A stretch of DNA of 64,000 bases from NCBI RefSeq assembly GCF_015694405.1, contig NZ_JADQDB010000011.1:46808-110807 (forward strand), written 5' to 3'. This DNA is from Pelagibacterium limicola (lineage in GTDB: Bacteria; Pseudomonadota; Alphaproteobacteria; Rhizobiales; Devosiaceae). Shown here piece after piece: positions 45,631 to 53,714 of this stretch (its first letter is position 1; every line of letters begins with the position of its first letter). The position numbers and the translations under genes are program-made. The notes beneath the pieces were generated by a model. The model saw only the letters and a list, made by a program, of their open reading frames with translations. It was not told the DNA's origin and searched no databases.

Positions 45631-45658
45631 TTGTTGACAGTTGTCAATAGTTGTAATA
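45631..45658 (-). promoter_or_regulatory. Shared 28-base regulon element (copy before the GlcD fusion)
   Basis: Read on the minus strand it is TATTACAACTA, then TTGACA-AC-TGTCAA, then CAA, one base different from the element at 41770-41797. TTGACA as -35 with ACTAAT (45619-45624) as -10 gives a promoter reading into the GlcD fusion gene. It joins that gene to the same regulon as the importer and RraA operons. Confidence 0.7.
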
Positions 45659-45726
45659 TCCAGACAGCCTTCTTTTACCACCTGCGTGACTGGTATGGAG
45701 AGCAGTCAACCCTACAAGGAGTCCGA

Positions 45727-45822
45727 AGTGCATAGCGTGAATCGCCTTGATTTGGAGGATGCCCGGCTTCTGATTGCTGCGGCCTCGCAGAAGGCCGAGG
45801 AGATCGGCGTGCCCATGGCGTC
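45727..45822 (+). pseudogene. GlcG/HbpS-like N-terminal fragment
   Basis: A short plus-strand frame reads VNRLDLEDARLLIAAASQKA then EEIGVPM, the N-terminal helix of the GlcG/HbpS family. The usual continuation (a strand with VVDAGG) is missing and unrelated sequence follows. glcG genes often lie beside glcD, which fits the neighbouring gene. I read it as the stump of a lost gene. Confidence 0.5.
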
Positions 45823-45971
45823 GCAAATGGCATATCGCGTGCCGGCTGCCTTTGGCCGCTCCTCTCGGCGACATCCATCACGCCGGCAAACTCGCAATCT
45901 TCATGCCTTTCCCATCAACGAGCGTCGGCCCGAGCGGGCGGTTGGTGATGACAAGGACCACGGTTGTCGGC

Positions 45972-46081
45972 AATGCCAGGCGAAGCATGGTCGGCACTAT
46001 TGGGCCGGCCATGATGCCGGGCGGAACCTCATACGATGGGGTCGGGCCCGCTGAAAGCTCCGAACGGGATACGGTGGTCAT
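45972..46081 (-). pseudogene. Possible MATE-family exporter N-terminal fragment
   Basis: The minus-strand frame from about 46081 gives PPGIMAGPIVPTMLRLALPT then TVVLV, which resembles the start of MATE multidrug exporters (PILPTLLRLALPTVVVL). Nothing recognisable follows. With the GlcG stump next to it, the stretch 45660-46157 looks like a patchwork of leftovers. Confidence 0.35.
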
Positions 46082-46157
46082 CGGTTGAAGCCTTTGCAAG
46101 ACTGGTTGTTGAGGCTATCGCCGCCCATGATCGCCCAACGGTCTCTGTCGCGGCTTG

Positions 46158-46973
46158 CTAGACCGGCAATCCGAGCTGCTTTCGCAGGCTCTTGTCGAAA
46201 GCGGATGCAGGGACGAAACGGCGCAGGAAACTGACCTGGCGCGCCATTTTTCCCGCCGCATAGCGCCTCCTCGGAACCGGATCGGTCGCTGCTTCCAGTA
46301 CCGTCCTGGCTACGACTTCGGGAGTATCGCCTTTTTCCATCGCTTTCCGCACGGCGACAGTCATGCCAGCGCGCGCAGAGCCATAGACATCAAGCAGCTG
46401 ATCGGCGGTGGCGACGTTCTCTTCGAAGGACGTGCGGGTATAGGCGGGCTCGACCAACACAACGCGAATGCCAAACGGGCGCAGTTCGTGGTCGAGCGAC
46501 TCGGAATAGCCTTCAACGGCATGTTTGGTCGACGAATAGAGCGCGAAATAGGGACCTGGGATGAATCCCTGCACCGAGCTCAAATTGACGATCCGGCCCT
46601 TCCCTTGGCGTCGCATTGTTGGCAGCACGGCATTGGTCACGCGCATGACGCCGAAGACGTTCACGTCGAACAACGCCTGAGCCTGGGTCGTTGAGGATTC
46701 CTCCGCGCCGCCAAACAGACCCCTGCCGGCATTGTTGACGAGCAGGTCGATGCGACCGGCCTTGGCCAGCACGTCTTCGACAAGCTTCGTAACCGATGCT
46801 TCATCGGTGACGTCGCAGGCCAGCATGGTAACGCCGTCGGAGCTTTCGGCGGCCGCGCGTCGGCTGGTTCCGAACACGCGATAACCCGCGTTCGACAACG
46901 CATTGGCTGTTGCATATCCGATTCCGGAGGATGCCCCCGTCACCAGGGCGACGCCGAGATTGGTCTTGTTCAT
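46158..46973 (-). CDS. Short-chain dehydrogenase/reductase (SDR)
   Basis: Classical SDR oxidoreductase (271 aa). The cofactor motif VTGASSGIGYATANAL is at the N-terminus, LVNNAG near residue 85, the catalytic Ser in VNLSSVQGFI near 135 and Tyr-Lys in FALYSSTKHAVEGYSE near 150. I use ATG 46973, with AGGAAG 8 bases upstream. The substrate is unknown. It is divergent from an HxlR regulator with tandem operator-like repeats between them, a common regulator-enzyme pair. Confidence 0.87.
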   Translation of the reverse strand: MNKTNLGVALVTGASSGIGYATANALSNAGYRVFGTSRRAAAESSDGVTMLACDVTDEASVTKLVEDVLAKAGRIDLLVNNAGRGLFGGAEESSTTQAQALFDVNVFGVMRVTNAVLPTMRRQGKGRIVNLSSVQGFIPGPYFALYSSTKHAVEGYSESLDHELRPFGIRVVLVEPAYTRTSFEENVATADQLLDVYGSARAGMTVAVRKAMEKGDTPEVVARTVLEAATDPVPRRRYAAGKMARQVSFLRRFVPASAFDKSLRKQLGLPV

Positions 46974-47018
46974 GCGGATCACTTCCTTTTACGCTGGATT
47001 GTCTATGAAAGCGGTGTT

Positions 47019-47058
47019 ACTATCGATTCGATATGAAGTCACTATCAAAATGATATGA
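47019..47058. promoter_or_regulatory. Tandem operator repeats between SDR and HxlR genes
   Basis: ACTATCGATTCGATATGA (47019-47036) and ACTATCAAAATGATATGA (47041-47058) are two 18-base repeats separated by AGTC. Each contains a TATC-N5-GATA dyad. The second overlaps the HxlR start codon, so binding would block its own translation start or promoter exit and probably control the divergent SDR. Confidence 0.6.
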
Positions 47059-47492
47059 ACGAAAAGAATCTTTCCGACACCTCCTGTCCGATCGCCCGCG
47101 GCGTCGCCGGCATCGGTGATGCGTGGAGCATGCTTATCCTTCGTGATGCGAGCCTGGGCCTCACCCGCTTCGACCAGTTCCGCAAGAGTCTCGGCATCGC
47201 CCCCACCATCCTGACCCGGCGGCTGGCGATGCTGACGGAGGAGGGGCTGCTGGAGAAGCAGCGCTACTCCGAGCGGCCTCCGCGCGATGAATATGTGCTG
47301 ACCTCCGCCGGACGTGACTTTCTGCCAGTGCTGATCCTGATCGGTGCGTGGGGACGCCGATATCGCGGCGAAGGCAAGCTGACACAGTACCTGGATGCTG
47401 AGACCGGAGAAGAGATCGAGCCAGTGGCCATCGATGCCGTAACGGGAGCAAAGATCGGCACCCGCGCCATTCGCATCGTCAAGCCCGAATAA
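47055..47492 (+). CDS. HxlR-family transcription regulator (with SDR)
   Basis: Winged-helix regulator (145 aa) of the HxlR family: CPIARGVAGIGDAWSMLIL, TRFDQFRKSLGIAPTILTRR, LRMLTEEGLL-like wing and a LILIGAWGRRY helix for dimerisation. A cysteine near the N-terminus is typical of members that sense reactive aldehydes or quinones. It is divergent from the SDR gene and shares an 18-base tandem repeat with it. A 10-base-stem hairpin lies just after its stop. Confidence 0.87.
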   Translation: MNEKNLSDTSCPIARGVAGIGDAWSMLILRDASLGLTRFDQFRKSLGIAPTILTRRLAMLTEEGLLEKQRYSERPPRDEYVLTSAGRDFLPVLILIGAWGRRYRGEGKLTQYLDAETGEEIEPVAIDAVTGAKIGTRAIRIVKPE

Positions 47493-47497
47493 AGCTT

Positions 47498-47524
47498 GCC
47501 CGCATTGGCGGTCGCAATGCGGGC
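47498..47524 (+). terminator. Terminator-like hairpin after HxlR gene
   Basis: GCCCGCATTG (47498-47507) pairs perfectly with 47515-47524 around a 7-base loop, 6 bases after the HxlR stop. There is no T-run. It lies between convergent genes. Confidence 0.55.
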
Positions 47525-47649
47525 TGCAATGGACCTCATCGCGTGGCGTCGATGGGAGCTACGAGACGTGGTACGCGGGCGCGGCGTATCCGTAATTGGG
47601 GCCGGGACACTTCCCCCGGCGGAGTTCCGCTTGCTTCACGCGTGTTCGA

Positions 47650-48642
47650 TCACGCGACTCTCTGGCCGAACTCAATTACCTCCGCCGTTTGCCGCAGTCC
47701 TGTCGCGACCACGGATACTCTGAATTTTCCCGCCAGCGCGTCGTCGAATATGGCTCCGACAATGACGTCCGCGTCTGCATCGACTTCCTCCCGGATGCGG
47801 GTCGCCGCTTCGTCGATTTCGAACAGCGTCATCTCCTTTCCGCCGGAAATCGAGATAAGCATGCCTCTCGCGCCTCCCACCGATGCCTCGTCGAAAAGCG
47901 GGTTCGCAATCGCGGCTTCCGCAGCGGCCTTCGCGCGATCTTGTCCGGACGCCTCGCCGGTGCCCATCATGCCTCGCCCCATGTCGCGCATCACCGACCT
48001 CACATCAGCGAAGTCGAGATTGATCAGCCCTTCCTTCACGATCAGGTCGGTGATGCAACCGACACCTTGATAAAGAACGCGATCCGCCATGCCGAATGCA
48101 TCGGCGAAGGTCGTTTTCGCATCGGCGACCCGGAAAAGGTTCTGGTTCGGGATGACGATGACCGTGTCGGCGCATTCTCGCAGGCGTTCGATTCCCTGCT
48201 CCGCCGCCTGCATCCGGCGCTTGCCCTCGAAAGCAAACGGCTTGGTGACCACCGCCACGGTGAGAATGCCCGCCTGGCGCGCTGCATGGGCGATGACAGG
48301 TACAGCCCCGGTTCCAGTTCCGCCTCCCATGCCCGCGGTCACGAAACACATATGCGTTCCGGCAAGATGGTCCATGATCTCGTCGATCGATTCCTCCGCG
48401 GCCGCCTGGCCGACTTCGTGCAGAGAACCGGCACCAAGGCCCTCGGTTACGTTGGGGCCGAGCTGAATCAGGCGCGAGGCCTTTGACATGGCGAGCGCCT
48501 GAGCATCGGTGTTCGCAACGATAAATTCTGCGCCCTGAAGGTTCTGCGCGATCATGTTGTTGACAGCGTTTCCACCGCCGCCGCCCACACCGATCACGGT
48601 GATCCTGGGTTTCAGTTCAAAGATGTTCGCGGTGGCGGTCAT
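47650..48642 (-). CDS. ftsZ: Short FtsZ-family protein (FtsZ2-like)
   Basis: Tubulin-like GTPase (330 aa). All GTP-binding and polymerisation motifs are present: [14 protein letters not shown] near residue 18, the tubulin signature [15 protein letters not shown] near 105, [13 protein letters not shown] near 130 and the T7 loop [11 protein letters not shown] near 208. The protein stops at the end of the globular domain; the long linker and the conserved C-terminal peptide that bind FtsA and ZipA in full-length FtsZ are absent. Rhizobia carry such short second FtsZ proteins beside the essential long one. It lies in an accessory stretch beside a KAS II remnant, away from any division gene cluster. 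Confidence 0.87.
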   Translation of the reverse strand: MTATANIFELKPRITVIGVGGGGGNAVNNMIAQNLQGAEFIVANTDAQALAMSKASRLIQLGPNVTEGLGAGSLHEVGQAAAEESIDEIMDHLAGTHMCFVTAGMGGGTGTGAVPVIAHAARQAGILTVAVVTKPFAFEGKRRMQAAEQGIERLRECADTVIVIPNQNLFRVADAKTTFADAFGMADRVLYQGVGCITDLIVKEGLINLDFADVRSVMRDMGRGMMGTGEASGQDRAKAAAEAAIANPLFDEASVGGARGMLISISGGKEMTLFEIDEAATRIREEVDADADVIVGAIFDDALAGKFRVSVVATGLRQTAEVIEFGQRVA

Positions 48643-48684
48643 TGCCGGTCTCCATCAAAGGCGTGAGCAGTCGGAGGCAAGACG

Positions 48685-48970
48685 TCAATCACGAAGGTCT
48701 CCAGTGCCGGCCAAGTCGTCCGTCCAGCGTCGGAATAATGCGCTTGCGTTGACCCCTCCAAACCCGAAGCCATTGCAGATCGCGTAGTCCATCACCACCG
48801 GCCGGGCCTGGTTCGCGACAAAGTCGATTCCTTCGCCGGCTGCATCGGGATCATTCAGATTGAGAGTCGGCGGCGCCACCTGATCCCTGAGTGCCAGTAT
48901 GGTGAAGACGGCGCCAAGCCCGCCCGCGGCCCCGAGCAGGTGTCCTGTCGCGGATTTCGTTGCGCTTTGA
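48685..48970 (-). pseudogene. Beta-ketoacyl-ACP synthase II (FabF-like), C-terminal remnant
   Basis: The minus strand from about 48970 to the stop at 48685 reads TKSATGHLLGAAGGLGAVFT then ILALRDQVAPPTLNLNDPD and NGFGFGGVNASALFR. This is the C-terminal quarter of a KAS II enzyme, with the catalytic His of the NFGFGGxN region region retained only in part and the Lys-Ser-His of TKSATGH present. The active-site cysteine half is missing. A frameshift near 48970 separates it from a further scrap (QALYRRMGSKR) that may belong to the same gene. It lies 42 bases downstream-side of ftsZ. Confidence 0.75.
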
Positions 48971-49044
48971 GTCCAAGGGGAGTCTTGCTTGCGATTGCCG
49001 CTTGCTCCCCATCCGCCGGTACAGCGCCTGAATTTGGATGCTTG

Positions 49045-50277
49045 TCATATTGTCGCCTCCGCTTTGGGCTGACGCAGCGCGACGGGAAGAAAGGCAGCAA
49101 GGGCCAGCGCCGAACCCGTCGTCAAGATGATGGCAAGGGAAGCGGAGGGCTGAAGAGGCAGCATGCTTGCCAACGACGCGCCGATGGCAGCGCAGCCCAT
49201 CTGGAGGAATCCGAGCAATGCCGATGCCAGGCCGGCCTGGTTTCCAAAGGGATGAAGCGTGATCGCGGTGCCCAGCGGATTAATCAGACCCATGCCGAGG
49301 AGGTACAGCCCAATGGCTGTTGTGAAGGACATGAAGCCCGGCGCGGCGTCGAACGCGAACAGGGTGAGACCGCCGGCGAGCGCGATGGAAACACCGACCA
49401 TGCCGATGGTATGCTGCCCCCATCGACGCGCCAGACGCGGCGCAAGGAGCCCCGCCGCGAAGACGATGACGACCGTGGATGCAAAATACAGCCCGAGTTG
49501 AAAGGCGGTCAGGCCGAGTTGGTCCATCAGAATGGCGGGGGCGGCGGCAAAGAATGTGTAAAGGCCGCCGATGACGAGGCTCACGGAAACGGCAGGGAAG
49601 AGAAAGCGTGGATCGATGGCCAGGCGACCATAGGCGGAGGTCACGGTAGAGACCGTCAGATTCGTTCTGCGTTCGGGAGGATGGGTTTCTCCGGCGCCCG
49701 TCCCGTAGTGCAGCGCCAGAGCAGTGCCCAACGCCGCGACGACCAGGAAGATGGTCCGCCACCCGAACAGGCTGTCAAGCGTGCTTCCAAGCAGAGGGGA
49801 AAAGCCGGGCGCGGCCGCCATCGCGATCATGGTCAGGGCGAGAGCCCGTGTCAGCGCGTCGCCTTCGAACAGGTCACGCGCGATGGCGCGCGACAGGACG
49901 ACCGCTGCGCTGGCCCCAAGCGCCTGGACGACACGACCAAGAACCAGAAAGGCCAGGGTGTCGGCGATGGCGCAGAGGACACTGCCGGCGACAAAGACTG
50001 CGAGACCGCCTAGCACCATCCATTTGCGGCCAAAACGATCCGAGAGCGGTCCGACGAAAAGCTGCCCGAGCGCGAACGCAACAAAGAAGCTGCTCAACGT
50101 CATGCCGAGTCCCTGGGAGGACACGCCAAGGTCGGCGCCAATCCCCGGAAAGGCAGGAAGGATGATGTTGGTGGCGAGCGCGCCGAGCGCGGCAAGCCCA
50201 GCGAGGAGAAACAGGATTCCTCCTGTCAATCGACGCTCGGAAGGGCGGGTGTCCGTCAACGAATGCGCCGACATCAT
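49045..50277 (-). CDS. MFS drug exporter, Bcr/CflA family
   Basis: Twelve-span major-facilitator exporter (410 aa). Start: ATGATG at 50277/50274 overlapping the stop of the thioesterase gene; the frame is open to 50727 but that part is antisense to other coding sequence. Motif A is in GPLSDRFGRKWMVLGGLAVF near residue 75, and motif C-like AAAPGFSPLLGSTLDSLFGW near 155, as in drug/proton antiporters of the Bcr/CflA group. It is coupled to the hotdog thioesterase gene by a 4-base overlap. Substrate unknown. Confidence 0.87.
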   Translation of the reverse strand: MMSAHSLTDTRPSERRLTGGILFLLAGLAALGALATNIILPAFPGIGADLGVSSQGLGMTLSSFFVAFALGQLFVGPLSDRFGRKWMVLGGLAVFVAGSVLCAIADTLAFLVLGRVVQALGASAAVVLSRAIARDLFEGDALTRALALTMIAMAAAPGFSPLLGSTLDSLFGWRTIFLVVAALGTALALHYGTGAGETHPPERRTNLTVSTVTSAYGRLAIDPRFLFPAVSVSLVIGGLYTFFAAAPAILMDQLGLTAFQLGLYFASTVVIVFAAGLLAPRLARRWGQHTIGMVGVSIALAGGLTLFAFDAAPGFMSFTTAIGLYLLGMGLINPLGTAITLHPFGNQAGLASALLGFLQMGCAAIGASLASMLPLQPSASLAIILTTGSALALAAFLPVALRQPKAEATI

Positions 50278-50801
50278 GGCCTCCCAGGTACGATCAGGCA
50301 GGTCGACGTACCATGAGCATGAAGTCGGCCTTCCGTGTCCTCGATCCTGCCCTCCAGCGTGATGACGGTCCGGCCGCGTGACACGACGCGGCCGATGACG
50401 TGCACGACACCGGAATCGCCGAGTATCGGGCGGACGAACTTGGCGGTGGTTTCGTGTGAGGGACAGGCTTCGCCGGGAGCGAGCGTCGTTTGAGCGGCAA
50501 GCGCCATCGCGGTGTCGAGCATCGTCATGATCCAGCCGCCGTGGACCGTGTTCATCAGATTGCAGAAACGCGCCTCGGGAGTGGCCTGCAGTTCGACCTT
50601 GCCGGCCTCGGGCGGCAGCAAGGTGAAGGGCAGCATATCTGCCATTGGTGGGCGGCGGATGCTGCCAGCCGCCAGTCCCGCGACGAATTCGAGCCCGGAG
50701 TATCGCGCCTTGCTGTTGCCGTGGCAAATTACCTGGGCTCGGATATCGAGTTCGAATTTGCCGCTCCGCTCGCCCCTGGAAACGCCGAGAAATTCCGTCA
50801 C
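50274..50801 (-). CDS. PaaI-type hotdog thioesterase with replaced N-terminus
   Basis: Hotdog-fold acyl-CoA thioesterase (up to 175 aa). The conserved block NTVHGGWIMTMLDTAMALAA near residue 85 contains the HGG and acidic active-site positions; SHETTAKFVRPI and the C-terminal GRLHAHGTSTCLIV complete the fold. The normal N-terminal part begins at SGLEFVAGLAAGSIRRPPMA (base about 50700). The 34 residues before it are antisense to a GST gene and are not thioesterase sequence, so the original start was lost when the two DNAs were joined; a start at the Met of PPMADMLPF is possible. It is coupled to the MFS exporter gene. Confidence 0.75.
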   Translation of the reverse strand: MTEFLGVSRGERSGKFELDIRAQVICHGNSKARYSGLEFVAGLAAGSIRRPPMADMLPFTLLPPEAGKVELQATPEARFCNLMNTVHGGWIMTMLDTAMALAAQTTLAPGEACPSHETTAKFVRPILGDSGVVHVIGRVVSRGRTVITLEGRIEDTEGRLHAHGTSTCLIVPGRP

Positions 50802-51320
50802 CTCAATCCAAATCTCAGGCTACCCATTCTCCTGGTGCCCGAAGGCAGTGTCTGGGAAACGGATGCGATTGCGTGCAGACTTTCCCAGTCTCTCGGCCAT
50901 CGGTTCTGGCGCTCGGGAAGCGAAGAGCCTGAGATGATTCAATGGCTCAGCTGGGGCAAGGAAAACTTTGTGAGGGCCTGCGACATGGTTCATTTCGAAC
51001 GCGGCACCAAGCAGCGTTATGGTATTGGCCCTGTCCACGATGCCGCGGTGTCGGCCGGGCTTTCGCTTTTTGAGGAAAGCGCGGTCATTCTGGATGCCGC
51101 CTTGGAACATCGCACATGGTTGCTGGGCGATGAAGTCTCCTACGCGGACTTCCGGATGGCGACCTTTCTTCCCTTCAACGACGCCGCGGATCTTCCCCTT
51201 CACCGCCATGCTTCTGTCGAGCGCTGGTATCGGCAACTGGAGGCCATACCCGCCTGGAACGACCCCTTCGAGGGCCTGATCGCGCCGGCATTGCCGCCTC
51301 ATGATCCGGGAGAAGGCTAG
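50697..51320 (+). pseudogene. Glutathione S-transferase lacking its extreme N-terminus
   Basis: From about 50697 the plus frame reads SRLAVAVANYLGSDIEFEF, NLRLPILLVPEGSVWETDA (the cis-Pro and Glu-Ser-like ligand motifs), then a complete GST C-terminal domain with LLGDEVSYADFRMATFLPF. Only the first 10-12 residues, the first strand of the thioredoxin fold, are missing; the upstream DNA is the thioesterase on the other strand. Start codons such as TTG 50709 exist, so a short product could still be made, but the fold would lack strand 1. I call it a probable pseudogene. Confidence 0.65.
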
Positions 51321-51409
51321 AACCGGCAGTGCAGCAATCTACGCTTCACCCTGCAAATCAACGTTACGCATAACTACAAACCAGTTCCCACCAAACGATC
51401 GGAACGCTC

Positions 51410-51943
51410 ATGGATCCACATGCCTTTCTGGACGCCCTGATCTCGCCTTCGGCCCATATCGAGGTGCCGGACAATCAGAGGATTTTCGAGCCGTTCCTCG
51501 GCAGTTGGGCGCTGGTCGTGCGGTGGTACGGCCGAGACGGCAATCTCGTGAGGCAAGAGGACGGTGAGTGGCATTTCTCCCGAGTGCTGGAAGGCCGCGC
51601 AATCCAGGACGTCTGGATTGTCCCTCCGCGCGGCAAGCGTGACGCCGGCGCCTATGAGTATGGCACGAGCCTGCGCTTCTATGACGCTTCTGTCGACGGA
51701 TGGCGCTCGACCTGGATCGGGCCCATGCACGGGGCTGTCTTGACCTTCATTGCACGGCAGAAAGGCGAGGCGGTCGTGCTGGAGACAACAAAAGAGATCC
51801 AACCCGCCCGCCGGTGGTCCTTCCGCGATATTTCTGCTGCCGGGTTCAACTGGATCCACGAGGAAGCGGCGGGTGACGTTTGGCGCATCGTCCAGACGTT
51901 CGCGGCGCGGAGGCTGGACGTCGCTACCGCTCCGCCGCAATAA
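51410..51943 (+). CDS. Conserved hypothetical protein, beta-barrel (calycin-like)
   Basis: Protein of 177 aa with no signal peptide or membrane span. It is rich in alternating strands with aromatic residues (FLGSWALVVRWYG, WHFSRVLEGRAIQDVWIV, TSLRFYDASVDGWRSTWIGP), the look of a ligand-binding beta-barrel such as DUF1579-like proteins. I do not recognise a specific function. It stands alone between the GST remnant and a convergent TetR gene. Confidence 0.65.
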   Translation: MDPHAFLDALISPSAHIEVPDNQRIFEPFLGSWALVVRWYGRDGNLVRQEDGEWHFSRVLEGRAIQDVWIVPPRGKRDAGAYEYGTSLRFYDASVDGWRSTWIGPMHGAVLTFIARQKGEAVVLETTKEIQPARRWSFRDISAAGFNWIHEEAAGDVWRIVQTFAARRLDVATAPPQ

Positions 51944-51997
51944 GCGAATACCTGGCCGGTAACCGGCCGACAGACGGCCGCAATCGATGCGATGCCG

Positions 51998-52573
51998 TCA
52001 TGATCCGTGTCCGGCCAGAAGCAGGCGGGCAGCATTCTGGAGCAAGGGAATGGCCTCTTCCGGCGCCAGCATTCCGGCGCTCACGAAAGCTCCGTTGATC
52101 AGAAGCGCAAGTTGTCCGGCCAGCTCATCGGGGCGGTCGGAGCCCAGCCGAACTGCAATCGTCTTCAACCGCCGCCGCATCTCTGCCTTGTGGTCCGCAG
52201 CGATTTTCCGCGCCGGGTGCTTCGGGTCCGAGAATTCCGCTACGGCGTTTATCTGCGGGCAGCCGCGGTAATTGGGGCGTGCGAGCCGCGCTCCGATCCA
52301 TTCCAGATGCGCGTCGAGTTCCGCCCCGGCATTGTCCGCGTAGCGGTCGGCAACCTCCTGCCAGGTCTGCCAGAACTGCTGGTCCTCACGGCCGAGAAAC
52401 GCGGCGATGAGATCGTCCTTGGTGCGAAAGTGGCGATAAAGGCTGGTCTTTGCCACCCCGGCCTCCGCTACGATCAGGTCGACGCCGACCGCACGTATTC
52501 CGTGCGCGTAGAACAGCGACGACGCGATGTCGAGAAGATGGTCCTTGAGGGCAGTCTGTTCGCTAGGGGCCAT
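51998..52573 (-). CDS. TetR-family transcription regulator (with Rossmann oxidoreductase)
   Basis: Repressor of 191 aa. The N-terminal helix-turn-helix is clear: LLDIASSLFYAHGIRAVGVD then VAEAGVAKTSLYRHFRTKDDL. The C-terminal ligand domain (residues about 75-185) is of the TetR_C type with GCPQINAVAEF. It is divergent from the oxidoreductase at 52662, with two 14-base palindromes and one 17-base palindrome in the gap. It probably represses that gene and itself. Confidence 0.87.
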   Translation of the reverse strand: MAPSEQTALKDHLLDIASSLFYAHGIRAVGVDLIVAEAGVAKTSLYRHFRTKDDLIAAFLGREDQQFWQTWQEVADRYADNAGAELDAHLEWIGARLARPNYRGCPQINAVAEFSDPKHPARKIAADHKAEMRRRLKTIAVRLGSDRPDELAGQLALLINGAFVSAGMLAPEEAIPLLQNAARLLLAGHGS

Positions 52574-52580
52574 AGGGTTT

Positions 52581-52645
52581 TCGATATCACATATCGATTG
52601 ACGGCGTACAGACCGGTTTGTATCGTGAAAAACAGACAGGTCTGT
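52581..52645. promoter_or_regulatory. Operators between TetR and oxidoreductase genes
   Basis: Three dyads lie in the 88-base divergent gap. ACAGACCGGTTTGT (52608-52621) and ACAGACAGGTCTGT (52632-52645) are variants of ACAGAC-N2-GTCTGT, 24 bases apart. A third, TCGATAT-CAC-ATATCGA (52581-52597), is a perfect palindrome beside the TetR start. The first two are typical in size and spacing for TetR sites. Confidence 0.6.
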
Positions 52646-52661
52646 ATCGCGGAGTTGCGCA

Positions 52662-53714
52662 GTGACACATCACGCCAGCAGGAAGATTGCCGTCATTGGG
52701 GCCGCGGGCCATACCGGTCGTTTCGTGGTTGCCGAACTCCTGCGGCGCGGCGCGGCGCCGGTCGCCGTGGGCAGGGATCGAAACCGGCTGATTGCCGCCG
52801 GCTTCCCGCCGCAACAGGTCGAGCTGCGGGAAGCATCGGCCGATGTCCAGGCGTCGCTCGACCTCGCCTTCAACGGGGTCGACGCGGTGATCAACTGTGC
52901 CGGACCATTCCTGGACACGGCAAGGCCGGTGGCGTCGGCGGCATTGCGAGCGGGCATCCACTATCTGGATGTGAGCGCCGAGCAGGCGAGTACGGCCGCC
53001 ATCTATGAAGAGTTTGGCGTTGCCGCTCGGGAAGCCGAACTGGTGTTTCTGCCCGCCATGGCTTTCTTTGGCGGCTTCCCGGACCTGCTGCTGTCGGCAC
53101 TTGTCGAGGACGAACCGGACATCAGCGACGTGACGATTGCCATCGCCCTGGATCATTGGCATCCCACGGAAGGCACGCGGCGGACCGGCAGAAGGAACAC
53201 CGCACCACGACTGCAAATATCTGGCGGAGAGCTCGTCCCTCTGGCTCAGCCTTTGGAGGAGGCGCAGTGGGATTTTCCGGCTCCGTTTTCGAGGCAGCGT
53301 GTCGTGGAGCTGCCCTTCTCGGAGGTGCCCGTCATCACCCGGCATATTCGCCTGTCCCGGCTGCGAACCTATCTGACCAGCAACGCTCTGGCCAACATTC
53401 GCGACCCCGAAACTCCACCTCCTGCCCCCGTCGATCAGACCGGGCGCTCCGCGCAGAAATTTCACGTGGACGTTGTCGGGCGCACCGGTTCAGCTGCGCG
53501 GCGATTGTCGGCATCCGGACAGGACATCTATGCCTTCACCGCCCCGCTCGTTATTGAAGCGGTCGAGCGCATCTTGGATGGCCGTGTTCGCGCCTTTGGG
53601 GCTCAAGCGCCCGGTGCCGTCTTTGATGCGGCGTCATTCCTGAAATCGCTCGCCTCGCGCGGCCTCGTGACCCGCGCCGAGATCATTTCCGAAGTCGTCG
53701 ATAGCGAGGAGTAG
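52662..53714 (+). CDS. Saccharopine-dehydrogenase-like NAD(P)-binding protein
   Basis: Rossmann-fold protein (350 aa), GTG start with GCGGAG 7 bases upstream. The cofactor motif is IAVIGAAGHTGRFVVAELLR, followed by DAVINCAGPFLDTARPVASA and AGIHYLDVSAEQAS, as in saccharopine dehydrogenase-like or trans-acting enoyl reductase families. These names cover many uncharacterised reductases. It is controlled, by position, by the divergent TetR gene. Substrate unknown. Confidence 0.8.
   Translation: MTHHASRKIAVIGAAGHTGRFVVAELLRRGAAPVAVGRDRNRLIAAGFPPQQVELREASADVQASLDLAFNGVDAVINCAGPFLDTARPVASAALRAGIHYLDVSAEQASTAAIYEEFGVAAREAELVFLPAMAFFGGFPDLLLSALVEDEPDISDVTIAIALDHWHPTEGTRRTGRRNTAPRLQISGGELVPLAQPLEEAQWDFPAPFSRQRVVELPFSEVPVITRHIRLSRLRTYLTSNALANIRDPETPPPAPVDQTGRSAQKFHVDVVGRTGSAARRLSASGQDIYAFTAPLVIEAVERILDGRVRAFGAQAPGAVFDAASFLKSLASRGLVTRAEIISEVVDSEE

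Noticed and set aside
49045..50727. Upstream extension of the Bcr/CflA exporter frame to 50727
   Set aside because: The added 150 residues are out-of-frame thioesterase sequence. The true start is at the ATGATG overlapping the thioesterase stop.
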